Under the pieces are notes generated by a model. That model saw only the letters and a list, made by a program, of their open reading frames with translations, had not been told where the DNA came from and did no database searches. From positions 142,340 to 206,339 of the forward strand of contig NZ_JAKFZS010000011.1 of assembly GCF_021654285.1 (NCBI RefSeq): a stretch of DNA of 64,000 bases, given 5' to 3'. Position numbers and translations under genes: made by a program. Of this stretch, positions 10,133 to 18,407 are shown piece after piece (position 1 is the stretch's first letter; every line of letters begins with the position of its first letter). This DNA is from Pseudoalteromonas luteoviolacea. GTDB taxonomy: Bacteria; Pseudomonadota; Gammaproteobacteria; Enterobacterales; Alteromonadaceae.

Positions 10133-10498
10133 CTAACGGATACCATATTCATTGAGTAAAGAAAGTAATTGTTCTGGCTTTACTGGCTTTTCGAGAAATT
10201 TAAGTGCGCCCAATTGAGCAACTCTCACTTTCATCTGATCCTGAATATCTGCAGATATAACCACAACATAAGTTTCTATTTTGTTCGCTTTAATCGCTTC
10301 AAGGACACCAATGCCGTCAAGGATCGGCATAGTTAAGTCTAAACACAGCAAATCTATTTGCAAATTTTGCAATATTTCAACAGCCTCTTGGCCGTTTTTT
10401 GCCTGACGGATCTCAACATCAAGGTTGGAGCTCAAGCATCGCATAACTTGCTTACGTGCAACAGTAGAGTCGTCACACACTAACACGGAGTAGCTCAT
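10133..10498 (-). CDS. Single-domain (CheY-like) response regulator
   Basis: A stand-alone receiver domain of 121 residues with no output domain. The acidic pair is D9/D10, the phospho-acceptor D54 (in CLDLTMP), the switch serine S82 and the conserved lysine K104 (in EKPVKP), so all chemistry residues are present. It probably acts by protein-protein contact or as a phosphate relay. It lies divergent from a histidine kinase (10708-12468) that has no receiver of its own; the two may be partners, which is inference from position. Confidence 0.9.
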   Translation of the reverse strand: MSYSVLVCDDSTVARKQVMRCLSSNLDVEIRQAKNGQEAVEILQNLQIDLLCLDLTMPILDGIGVLEAIKANKIETYVVVISADIQDQMKVRVAQLGALKFLEKPVKPEQLLSLLNEYGIR

Positions 10499-10707
10499 AA
10501 GAAGGTAAATCTTTATTGTTCTAGTAACAAATAAACGTTATTGTTGTCTTAATCTTATAACACAATAATCAACATCCAGTAAGTTTTTTATATACTCTTA
10601 TATGTTGTAAAGATAGCAAGATAAACATTTATTTTTAGCCATTTATTGGCTAACTTTAAGTTTAATACGTGTGCTATAACATGGTCTTCAGGAGCTAAGA
10701 ACTCTCC

Positions 10708-12468
10708 ATGCTACAGAAAAGTCTGTCCAAAAAACTACTAACAAACGTTCTGTCAGTTTACTTTCTACTAACGTTCGTCGTCACTTGTGGACAAGTGGTT
10801 GCAGAATATGTCAATACCAAAGACTACATTCGTAACGAACTGACTATGTTACAGAAAACATTCAGCCGTAGCCTTACTCGTGCGATTTGGGAATTAAACA
10901 CAAAGCAAACGGTCACCACAGCAGAGGGCCTGCTTGCGATCCCCATGATTGAAGGGATCATAGTGCGTGATGACAGTGGTGAAATCATCTCTCAACTTGG
11001 CCGCTCTTTGAACATCCATGAGCTCTACAGTCAGCAACTCGTGCAAGAAGAGGCATTAATTGAAGATACCCCTTCAGGACTGTTTGGTTACACCTTTCCA
11101 CTCATTTTCGAATTCTCTGGCCGTGCCACACAAGTCGGCGACGTCACACTATTTTCAAGCCGGGAAGTGGTCTTTAGCCGGATCATGATCTCTATCTATT
11201 TCTTGATAGGGAATGCCATGGTCAAAACAACCTTCTTAATCATTCTATTTTTGTTGGCATTTAGAAAACTGCTCACCGAGCCGCTGACAGATTTGACTGA
11301 GCAAATTGAAGATTTTGAAGTGGATAATGTGGATGGCCACAAGATTGACATCGATACCACAGAGCGAAATGAGCTCAAAGTCATGGAAGAGGCATTCAAC
11401 AAGCTCATAGATAAAGTGGCTGAATATCGAAAACAATTGGACCAAACCCAAAAAGAGCTCATCATTAGCAATGAAAAGTTAGATCAACATAATATTCAAC
11501 TTGAACAAGAAGTAGCGAGGAAAACCTCAAATCTTAGCCAAGCAATGATGGACCTGCAACAGCAAAAATATGAATTAGAAAAACAAAAGCTGACGTTAAC
11601 CGAAGAAATTGATCTCAGACGTCAAACAGAAGAAGAGCTACTGACTAAGCAAAATGAATTGGAAAAATATGTCGAAGAACTTAATATGGCCCAAGAACGT
11701 TTAGTTGGCTCCGAAAAAATGGCAGCACTAGGCGGGCTCGTTGCAGGTATAACACATGACATTAATACACCAGTTGGTATTGGCGTAACCGCAACTTCTT
11801 TCTTGCAAGAACGTTTAGATCAACTAGAGACCGCTTACAAAGAAAAAACACTGTCGCCCAAAGCGTTAGAAGAATTTATGCATGAAGCGAAACAAAGTGC
11901 GAGCTTACTCACCAACAACTTAGCACGCGCTTCTGAGCTGGTGGCTAGCTTCAAACAAATTGCCGTCGACCAAGCAAGTGAGGCCGTTCGAACCATTAAT
12001 TTTCAGCAATATTTAGAGGAAGTGCTGCGTTCATTGCATCCCAAGCTGAAAAAAACAGCACACGAAGTGAACATAGACTGCCCTGCTGATCTTACTCTCA
12101 ACTTACCTGCGGGTGCTATCAGCCAAATATTTACCAACCTGATAATGAACTCTTTGATCCATGGTTTTGAAGGCGTCAATAAAGGCACCATAGATATTCA
12201 GATCACAGACGACAACGATGATGTCAAAATCGTTTACAAAGACAATGGTAAAGGCGTATCAGCTGCACAACTAGAAAAGCTGTTTGACCCGTTCTTCACC
12301 ACCAAACGAGATCAAGGCGGTAGCGGTTTGGGAACGCACATCACATTCAACCTTGTGAAGCAAACTCTCAATGGCGATATTGAAGTCAGTTCCGAGGAAG
12401 GTCAAGGGCTTACATACCACATACGTTTTCCGAAAGAAATGAAAGCACAACAAGCTATGTTTAGCTAA
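10708..12468 (+). CDS. Membrane sensor histidine kinase
   Basis: Senses a periplasmic or membrane signal and autophosphorylates. Two membrane segments (about 12-32 and 158-182) bracket a periplasmic domain of about 125 residues; a HAMP segment follows to about 240 and a long coiled coil to about 335. The H-box GGLVAGITHDINTPVG has H350 and is of the HPK4-like type. The ATPase domain has N box NLIMNSLIHGFE, DNGKG, FDPFFTTKRDQGGSGLG. No receiver is fused. The likely partner is the divergent regulator at 10133-10498. A strong stem-loop follows the gene. The signal is not predictable. Confidence 0.9.
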   Translation: MLQKSLSKKLLTNVLSVYFLLTFVVTCGQVVAEYVNTKDYIRNELTMLQKTFSRSLTRAIWELNTKQTVTTAEGLLAIPMIEGIIVRDDSGEIISQLGRSLNIHELYSQQLVQEEALIEDTPSGLFGYTFPLIFEFSGRATQVGDVTLFSSREVVFSRIMISIYFLIGNAMVKTTFLIILFLLAFRKLLTEPLTDLTEQIEDFEVDNVDGHKIDIDTTERNELKVMEEAFNKLIDKVAEYRKQLDQTQKELIISNEKLDQHNIQLEQEVARKTSNLSQAMMDLQQQKYELEKQKLTLTEEIDLRRQTEEELLTKQNELEKYVEELNMAQERLVGSEKMAALGGLVAGITHDINTPVGIGVTATSFLQERLDQLETAYKEKTLSPKALEEFMHEAKQSASLLTNNLARASELVASFKQIAVDQASEAVRTINFQQYLEEVLRSLHPKLKKTAHEVNIDCPADLTLNLPAGAISQIFTNLIMNSLIHGFEGVNKGTIDIQITDDNDDVKIVYKDNGKGVSAAQLEKLFDPFFTTKRDQGGSGLGTHITFNLVKQTLNGDIEVSSEEGQGLTYHIRFPKEMKAQQAMFS

Positions 12469-12479
12469 CCTCACGCTCT

Positions 12480-12511
12480 GGGGCATGAATAAATCATTTT
12501 ATTCATGCCCC
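12480..12511 (+). terminator. Stem-loop terminator after the histidine kinase
   Basis: Perfect 13-bp stem (12480-12492 with 12499-12511, GGGGCATGAATAA arm), 6-nt loop, 11 nt after the kinase stop. The tail lacks a good T run, so termination by this hairpin is likely but not certain. Confidence 0.6.
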
Positions 12512-12617
12512 ACTAACCAACCACTTTGCAAAATAACCAGCACAATAATTTTCGTTTTGCCCAGCCCAATAGGTTTGCTATGATGCAAGTCGATTTTTAA
12601 CTTGGATATTTGAATAT

Positions 12618-13526
12618 ATGTGGTTCAGCAACCTAATCTGTTACCGTTTTAAACAAGATGTTTCGTACACACAAGAAGACTTTGAAAAAGCACTAGAGCA
12701 AGACATATTTCGCGCTTGTGGTAGCCAAGATATGAGCACCTTTGGTTGGGTAAACGCATTAGGGAAACACGGTCAAACCCTGTCTCACTTTTCACAAAAT
12801 AGCATTCTTTTATGCGCTAAACGCGAAGAAAAAGTACTACCCGCTGCCGTTATTAATGACATGGTTGCAGAAAAAGTAGAGCAAATTGAGCGCGAAGAAA
12901 ACCGCCCAGTTAAGAAAAAAGAAAAAGACGAGCTCAAAGAAAATATCTTAGCAACATTGCTCCCGCAAGCATTTAAAAAGTCGAGCTTACAATTTGCTTT
13001 TATCGATCAAGAAAGCGGTTGGGTGATTGTAAATAGCGCGAGCTTTAACAAAGCCGAAGAGATGATGGCCTTGTTGCGTAAATCGCTGGGTACCTTGCCT
13101 ATTGTGCCAGCATTTGCAAACTACGACCTAGATGTCTTTTTAACTGACTGGTTGACTAAATTTGAGGCACCTGAAGGGTTTGCCATTGGCAATGACGCTG
13201 AATTGCAAGATGCTGCCGATGAAGGCGCACAGGTTAAACTAAAACAACATGACCTAGCTAGCGACGAAATTAAGCTTCACTTAGAAAATGGTAAGCGTGT
13301 TACCAAGCTTGCATTAGATTGGAAAGAGCGTGTTCAATTCCTCTTACAAAACGATGGCTCAATCAAACGTGTTAGCTACAACGATGCACTCAAAGAGCAA
13401 AACGCTGATATTCCAAAAGAAGACTTGGCAATCAAACTAGACGCTGACTTTATCCTCGTTTCTGAAGAGATCAAAGAGTTGCTCGAAGACCTCACCAAAG
13501 AGCTTGGTGAAAAAGACGACCTATAA
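12618..13526 (+). CDS. rdgC: Recombination-associated protein RdgC
   Basis: Nucleoid-associated protein of the RdgC family, known to bind double-stranded DNA as a ring dimer and to limit RecA-mediated recombination. The MWFSNLICYRF start, GWVNALGKHG, and the C-terminal LALDWKERVQFLL and DADFILVSEEIKELLEDL blocks identify it. At 302 residues it is full length. It stands alone between two stem-loops. Confidence 0.95.
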   Translation: MWFSNLICYRFKQDVSYTQEDFEKALEQDIFRACGSQDMSTFGWVNALGKHGQTLSHFSQNSILLCAKREEKVLPAAVINDMVAEKVEQIEREENRPVKKKEKDELKENILATLLPQAFKKSSLQFAFIDQESGWVIVNSASFNKAEEMMALLRKSLGTLPIVPAFANYDLDVFLTDWLTKFEAPEGFAIGNDAELQDAADEGAQVKLKQHDLASDEIKLHLENGKRVTKLALDWKERVQFLLQNDGSIKRVSYNDALKEQNADIPKEDLAIKLDADFILVSEEIKELLEDLTKELGEKDDL

Positions 13527-13531
13527 TAGAC

Positions 13532-13553
13532 AAAAGGGCCAACTGGCCCTTTT
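13532..13553. terminator. Bidirectional terminator between rdgC and the HDOD gene
   Basis: AAAAGGGCC (13532-13540) pairs with GGCCCTTTT (13545-13553) around an AACT loop, with A and T tracts on both sides. It lies between two convergent genes and can serve both. Confidence 0.85.
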
Positions 13554-13571
13554 TACTTTAATTAATCCATC

Positions 13572-14411
13572 TTAGGAAAACATCGACTTCACATCCGTTA
13601 GCAAGTCTAAATACGCGTCATCTGTAAACATATCAATAGAGCGAAGCACACCTTTTTCTTCATAGACCCCAAGTGCAGCAGCTTTATCTGACACTTGTAA
13701 AATACCCTCTACAATGGCCCCTGCACGAATAAAATCAACATAACAAACATGCTCCGGCTTATAATTCGGATTCGCCCAACTTTCTGCCACTTCAACAAAA
13801 TCATCAGTAAAGCCCCACTCTCGCATAATCGCTCCGCCAATACGCCCAGCTAACTTTTGGATTGCATGCGCTAAGAAGCTGGGATTGGCAAACACTTCTG
13901 GGTGCTTTTCTGCCTCAGTTAAAATTGGCAAAACCCCAATGTTAAACACCAAAGATGCCAGCGTAATGGTATCTTTATTCAGTGAAGTATGCTTGTTTAA
14001 ACGCAGATAAAACTCCATGGTAGAAATGGCCTGACAGGCAACTTTTAACGTTTTTTGCCATGCCTTGTCCATGTAGGTTTTGATTAACTTATTGTTAGAA
14101 ACAAACAACTGCTCCATCGCCATCGCCGTTGCAATGTTTTTAATTTGCCGCAAGCCGATTCGGGTCACAGCCTGATTGAGCGTATTAACTTTAATAGAGC
14201 GCCCCATAAAGCCACTGTTTGCGACCTTAATCATACGTGCAGCCAATGCCGGATCATGAGAAATGACATCCGCCATTTGCAACAAGTTTACTTCAGGGTC
14301 GTCGGCAGCCTGACGGACTCGAACAGCAACTTCGGGGAGTGTAGGTAAGACAAGTGTGTCATTATTGATTTTATCGACAAGAATGGTAAGTAATGCGTTT
14401 TCTGTAGACAT
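13572..14411 (-). CDS. HDOD domain protein
   Basis: The HDOD domain (about residues 15-215) is recognisable from LPTLPEVAVRVRQAADDPEV and ISHDPALAARMIKVANSG, with the family's helix pattern through RIGLRQIKNIATAMAMEQLF. HDOD proteins lack the full metal-binding HD motif and act as signalling scaffolds in motility, stress and c-di-GMP networks. This one (279 residues) has no additional output domain. It is a single gene; the function is not predictable beyond the family. Confidence 0.88.
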   Translation of the reverse strand: MSTENALLTILVDKINNDTLVLPTLPEVAVRVRQAADDPEVNLLQMADVISHDPALAARMIKVANSGFMGRSIKVNTLNQAVTRIGLRQIKNIATAMAMEQLFVSNNKLIKTYMDKAWQKTLKVACQAISTMEFYLRLNKHTSLNKDTITLASLVFNIGVLPILTEAEKHPEVFANPSFLAHAIQKLAGRIGGAIMREWGFTDDFVEVAESWANPNYKPEHVCYVDFIRAGAIVEGILQVSDKAAALGVYEEKGVLRSIDMFTDDAYLDLLTDVKSMFS

Positions 14412-14626
14412 ATGGTCAAGTCCTTTAAATTCGCCACTTAACTATGGCCTTATAATTTTTACTGCTTTAAGTATTGTCTAACTTCTCGATAAAGTTAAGA
14501 AAAGTATAAAAATTATTCTTAGCATTTAGGCGCGAATAAATACTTCGTTTTAACTGTTTGCTCAATTGCTATTTTTTAAGCATCATAGATGCCTCACAAT
14601 CATAATAACTAAAATCTCAAGGGTAA

Positions 14627-16315
14627 ATGATGAAACTTTCTAAACTATCCAGTGCTATTTTGGTCGCCTCAGGCCTGATAGTAAGCGCATGCTCTCAACA
14701 ACCATCAGAAAAAGCAGATGCTAAGCAAGCAGAAACGCAATCCTCTGCAACACATTCATTAATAAATATTGATCAGCAGCGACTCAATATTTATACCGAG
14801 GTCACCTTAACAAGTGATTTGAGTCACCTTAATGACAACCAAAAAAAGATGATTTCACTGCTCATTGATGCATCTAAAATAATGGATGATTTATTTTGGA
14901 AACAAGCTTTCGGTCAAAATAAATCCGCATTCCTAGCGGGCATCGAGGATGACAAAATACGCCAATTTGCCGACATTAATTATGGCCCTTGGGACCGCTT
15001 AGATGGCGACAAAGTATTTCTGAGCGGGTTTGAAGAAAAAACACCTGGCGCACAGTTTTACCCAAGTGACATGACTAAAGCAGAGTTAAACCAAGCTGAA
15101 TTTAAAGACAAGCAAGGTCTTTACTCCATGGTAAAAAGAGATGAGCAAGGAAACCTATATTCCGTACCCTACGCCACTGAATATCGAGCTGAGCTAGAAC
15201 ACGCTGCAAACCTGCTCAGACAAGCAAGCTCATTAGCTGTAGATAAGCAATTTTCTAACTACTTAAACCTGCGCGCAGATGCCTTATTAAATAACAGCTA
15301 TCAACCTTCTGATTTTGCATGGATGGAGATGAAAAATAATCCCATTGATGTTGTCATCGGCCCTATTGAAACATACGAAGACCAACTATTTGGCTATCGC
15401 AGTGCATTTGAGTCTTATGTATTAATTAAGGACTTAGCATGGAGTGAGCGTCTAGCTAAATTTGCGGCCTTTTTACCAGAACTTCAAACAGGTTTACCAG
15501 TTGCGCAGAAATACAAGCAAGAAGTACCGGGCTCTGATGCAGATCTCAACGCCTATGATGTAGTGTACTATGCAGGTCACTCAAACGCAGGCAGTAAAAC
15601 AATTGCCATCAATCTCCCTAATGATGAGCAGGTACAACTAGAAAAGGGTACCCGTCGACTTCAGCTAAAAAATGCAATGCGTGCTAAATTTGATAAAATT
15701 TTAGTCCCTATCGCTGATGAACTGATTGTGCCAGAACAGCGCAAGCACATTACCTTTAACGCATTTTTCGCCAACACCATGTTTCATGAAGTTGCCCATG
15801 GCCTAGGTATTAAAAATACCATTACAGGTAAGGGCACTGTTCGACAGTCACTACAAGAGCACGCCAGTGCAATCGAAGAAGGTAAAGCCGATATTTTAGG
15901 TTTATATATGGTTGAACAGCTTTTGAGAAAAGGCGAAATTACTGAAGGCACATTGGAAGATTACTATGTCACCTTTATGGCTGGCATATTCCGCTCAGTG
16001 CGCTTTGGTGCATCCAGTGCTCACGGTAAAGCCAATATGATCCGCTTTAACTTCTTTAAACAAGAGGGCGCGTTTTCTAAAAATACACAAGGCCTTTATC
16101 AGGTAGATATGAATAAAATGGGCGCTGCCATGGAGAAATTATCAAACTTGATCCTCACATTACAAGGAGAAGGTGATTACCACAAAGTCGACCAGCTCAT
16201 TGCAACCCACGGTGATATAAAAGCTGAGCTGCAAGCTGACTTAGATAAGCTGGCAAATGCGAATATCCCAGTAGATGTGACATTTAAACAAGGTAAAGCA
16301 GTATTGGGCCTTTAA
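14627..16315 (+). CDS. Lipoprotein zinc peptidase, M49 (dipeptidyl peptidase III-like) family
   Basis: Probable membrane-anchored metallopeptidase. The signal peptide ends in the lipobox VSAC with C22 as the lipidation site; S23 follows, so outer-membrane sorting is expected. The zinc motif HEVAHG is at 387-392 and the second motif EEGKAD at 417-422, the pair seen in bacterial and plant M49-like proteins. Classical DPP III has a longer HELLGH motif; this protein has HExxH. Length 562. The start ATG at 14627 is preceded by AAGGGTAA. It ends 5 nt before a bidirectional terminator. The substrate is unknown; a peptide-trimming role in the envelope is inference. Confidence 0.82.
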   Translation: MMKLSKLSSAILVASGLIVSACSQQPSEKADAKQAETQSSATHSLINIDQQRLNIYTEVTLTSDLSHLNDNQKKMISLLIDASKIMDDLFWKQAFGQNKSAFLAGIEDDKIRQFADINYGPWDRLDGDKVFLSGFEEKTPGAQFYPSDMTKAELNQAEFKDKQGLYSMVKRDEQGNLYSVPYATEYRAELEHAANLLRQASSLAVDKQFSNYLNLRADALLNNSYQPSDFAWMEMKNNPIDVVIGPIETYEDQLFGYRSAFESYVLIKDLAWSERLAKFAAFLPELQTGLPVAQKYKQEVPGSDADLNAYDVVYYAGHSNAGSKTIAINLPNDEQVQLEKGTRRLQLKNAMRAKFDKILVPIADELIVPEQRKHITFNAFFANTMFHEVAHGLGIKNTITGKGTVRQSLQEHASAIEEGKADILGLYMVEQLLRKGEITEGTLEDYYVTFMAGIFRSVRFGASSAHGKANMIRFNFFKQEGAFSKNTQGLYQVDMNKMGAAMEKLSNLILTLQGEGDYHKVDQLIATHGDIKAELQADLDKLANANIPVDVTFKQGKAVLGL

Positions 16316-16320
16316 CCATT

Positions 16321-16348
16321 AAAGGCGCTACAGTGCGAGCGCCTTTTT
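16321..16348. terminator. Bidirectional terminator
   Basis: AAAGGCGCT (16321-16329) pairs with AGCGCCTTT (16338-16346) followed by more T. It overlaps the stop of the convergent HIT gene. Confidence 0.8.
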
Positions 16349-16723
16349 CAATTCTGTGAGCTGCTCATCCGTATACGGTATTGCAGGATGCAGACCCCAT
16401 ACTGGTTTTGGCCATGCCACATCATGCGTAAAACGCGCGATATGATGTACATGTAATTGCGGCACCATATTACCAAGAGCGGCGACATTGAGCTTTTCAG
16501 GCGTAAAAACTGCCATTAACAACTCACTCAACTGCTTTGACTCCTGCCAAAACTGCTGTTGTTGCTGCTCATTTAAATCAATGATCTCACGCGCGCCATC
16601 AACTTTAGGGACCAGAATAAACCAAGGGTATTGGCTATCATTCATTAAAAGCACCGTACTTAAAGGCCACTGCGCTAATTCAATACAATCTCTTTGTAAT
16701 TCTGGGGCAAGTTCAAATGCCAT
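16328..16723 (-). CDS. HIT family protein
   Basis: Small nucleotide hydrolase or transferase of the histidine triad superfamily, 131 residues. The active-site region reads QLHVHHIARFTHD, fitting HxHxH-like with the last position altered (H-V-H-H-I), which is common in this proteobacterial subgroup. The DSQYPWFILVPKV strand near 30-42 is typical. GGAG precedes the ATG. The substrate cannot be told. Confidence 0.85.
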   Translation of the reverse strand: MAFELAPELQRDCIELAQWPLSTVLLMNDSQYPWFILVPKVDGAREIIDLNEQQQQQFWQESKQLSELLMAVFTPEKLNVAALGNMVPQLHVHHIARFTHDVAWPKPVWGLHPAIPYTDEQLTELKKALAL

Positions 16724-16734
16724 TTTTTCTACTC

Positions 16735-16766
16735 CGATAAAAAAGCAGATAACGAGTATCTGCTTT
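16735..16766 (-). terminator. Terminator after the M17 aminopeptidase
   Basis: AAAGCAGATA (16742-16751) and TATCTGCTTT (16757-16766) form a perfect 10-bp stem; on the minus strand it is followed by TTTTATC. It separates the aminopeptidase gene from the HIT gene. Confidence 0.8.
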
Positions 16767-16810
16767 AGGGTAATTTTACTTAGTTAGAGCACATAATACT
16801 CTATCAATGC

Positions 16811-18343
16811 TTACAGGCAATAACGTGCAAACAAACTGCTCACAGTTGCAGCCGTTGGCTTACCATGCTGCCAATCGCCGCCTTCAACACCACTACCTGC
16901 AATGTCCATATGAACGTAAGGTAAAGGTAGTTCAGAGTCACAACCATGTTTATCCAAGCCACCTACAATCGCCAAAAATGCCATAGGGAACTGGTGACCA
17001 CGTGCTGTCACAGCTGATGGCGCATTGTTACTTGAAAGCACATCATCCGCCAACGTGCGAGGCTGAACAAAATCGTAATCTTCACGACGACTGCGAGATA
17101 CCTCTGCACAATCAGCCCAAATATCCCCTTGATCTGCAATTTGGCGTGAAACCGCATTAGCGCGTGCCGGACCGTTTTCAACAAACGCACTGTATGGACC
17201 CATAGCGCGCGCTGCATGACCTGTCAACGTTGCTACAGTGAACAGCTCAGGGTTAACCTCTGATTTAGCTAAATCTTTCATTTCACTTAGCAGATCGCCC
17301 ATCGCTAAACGCCCTTCAGCGTCGGTATTTCCGATACGAACACGCACGCCTTCGCGAGTTTCAATGATCTCATCTGGCACAAAACAATCAGAGCCAATTG
17401 AATTTCGCACAACCGCCAAGTAAGCAATCACTTTCACGCCTTTTGGCTGATACTCTGCTACTGATTTCATAAAGCCTGCAACAGATGCTGCACCACCTTT
17501 ATCGCGGCTCATGCCTGCCATAAAACCACCTACTTTCAGATCTGCACCACCCGTGTCATAAACAAGGCCTTTACCGACAAACATCAATGTGCGTTCAATA
17601 TCGCCTTCAGGTACATATTCCATCTTAACTACGCGTGGGTGATGACGCTCAACGGCATACGATGCACGCGCCACAGTGCCAAGCATAGGGTAGTCTTTGT
17701 CAATGGCATTAATGTCTGAGATCACCTCAACTTTGACTGAGGTGTTTTCAAACAATGAAACACAATAGTCAGCAAAGCGCGGCGGTGCCATGCGCTCTGG
17801 TTCAGTACCACATAAATCACGTGCCGCATACTGACCCGCTGCGATCGCATTGATCTGAGCACACATAGCGTCATCGGCATCAACCAAGAAAACCTGCTCA
17901 ACTGGCTCAATATGCTCACCGCGATACTCACGCGCTTCTAGTGGTTGCCACAATGTTTGACAAGCACCTAAAAAAGCAACTTGTAACGCATTTTTATAAC
18001 GTTCGTCACTGGGGACGCCCGCTAACACGATCACTGGTTTCACAGCACCTGACGCTTTTGCTTGAGCAATGGCAGCTTGGCCCGCGGCAAAAAAGCGACG
18101 CACATCATCATAATCACGGTTAAGTGGACCTGTTGGTGCAATGATTAAACGCTGCCCTGGCACTTGAGGTGCTAACAAAACATTCGCTTGAGTGGCCAAA
18201 CGCGCATCAACGGCTAAATACGGTGCGGCTATGTCATTAAGTTGCTGATCGCCTAAGTCGTTTACATCAGATGTGATAACGATCACTGCATCGGCATCGC
18301 TTTGCTGCCAGTTAGAAGCTGGCAATGAGAGAGGAAAAGACAT
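16811..18343 (-). CDS. Leucyl aminopeptidase family protein (M17)
   Basis: Two-metal cytosolic aminopeptidase. The signature NTDAEGRLAMGDLL (around 340-353) and the metal and active-site segments GKGLVYDTGGADLK and MSRDKGGAASVAG are intact. At 510 residues it matches the M17 length, but the sequence is of the non-PepA branch (compare VYDTGG with PepA's TFDSGG), so I give no symbol. The Shine-Dalgarno sequence lies inside a hairpin directly before the ATG (18349-18377), which could hold translation down. A peptide transporter-like gene (cstA type) lies immediately upstream on the same strand. Confidence 0.88.
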   Translation of the reverse strand: MSFPLSLPASNWQQSDADAVIVITSDVNDLGDQQLNDIAAPYLAVDARLATQANVLLAPQVPGQRLIIAPTGPLNRDYDDVRRFFAAGQAAIAQAKASGAVKPVIVLAGVPSDERYKNALQVAFLGACQTLWQPLEAREYRGEHIEPVEQVFLVDADDAMCAQINAIAAGQYAARDLCGTEPERMAPPRFADYCVSLFENTSVKVEVISDINAIDKDYPMLGTVARASYAVERHHPRVVKMEYVPEGDIERTLMFVGKGLVYDTGGADLKVGGFMAGMSRDKGGAASVAGFMKSVAEYQPKGVKVIAYLAVVRNSIGSDCFVPDEIIETREGVRVRIGNTDAEGRLAMGDLLSEMKDLAKSEVNPELFTVATLTGHAARAMGPYSAFVENGPARANAVSRQIADQGDIWADCAEVSRSRREDYDFVQPRTLADDVLSSNNAPSAVTARGHQFPMAFLAIVGGLDKHGCDSELPLPYVHMDIAGSGVEGGDWQHGKPTAATVSSLFARYCL

Positions 18344-18348
18344 AAAAA

Positions 18349-18377
18349 TGGCCCTTGTTCTTGTAATTTAAGGGCCA
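18349..18377 (-). promoter_or_regulatory. Hairpin that ends the cstA-type transcript and covers the M17 ribosome-binding site
   Basis: On the minus strand TGGCCCTT pairs with AAGGGCCA (8 bp, 13-nt loop) followed by TTTTT and immediately the ATG of the aminopeptidase. It looks like a terminator of the upstream transporter gene. The only plausible Shine-Dalgarno sequence, AAGGG, is inside its 3' arm. Confidence 0.6.
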
Positions 18378-18407
18378 ATTATCGGTTATTTAGGCACAAG
18401 AGCCAAG

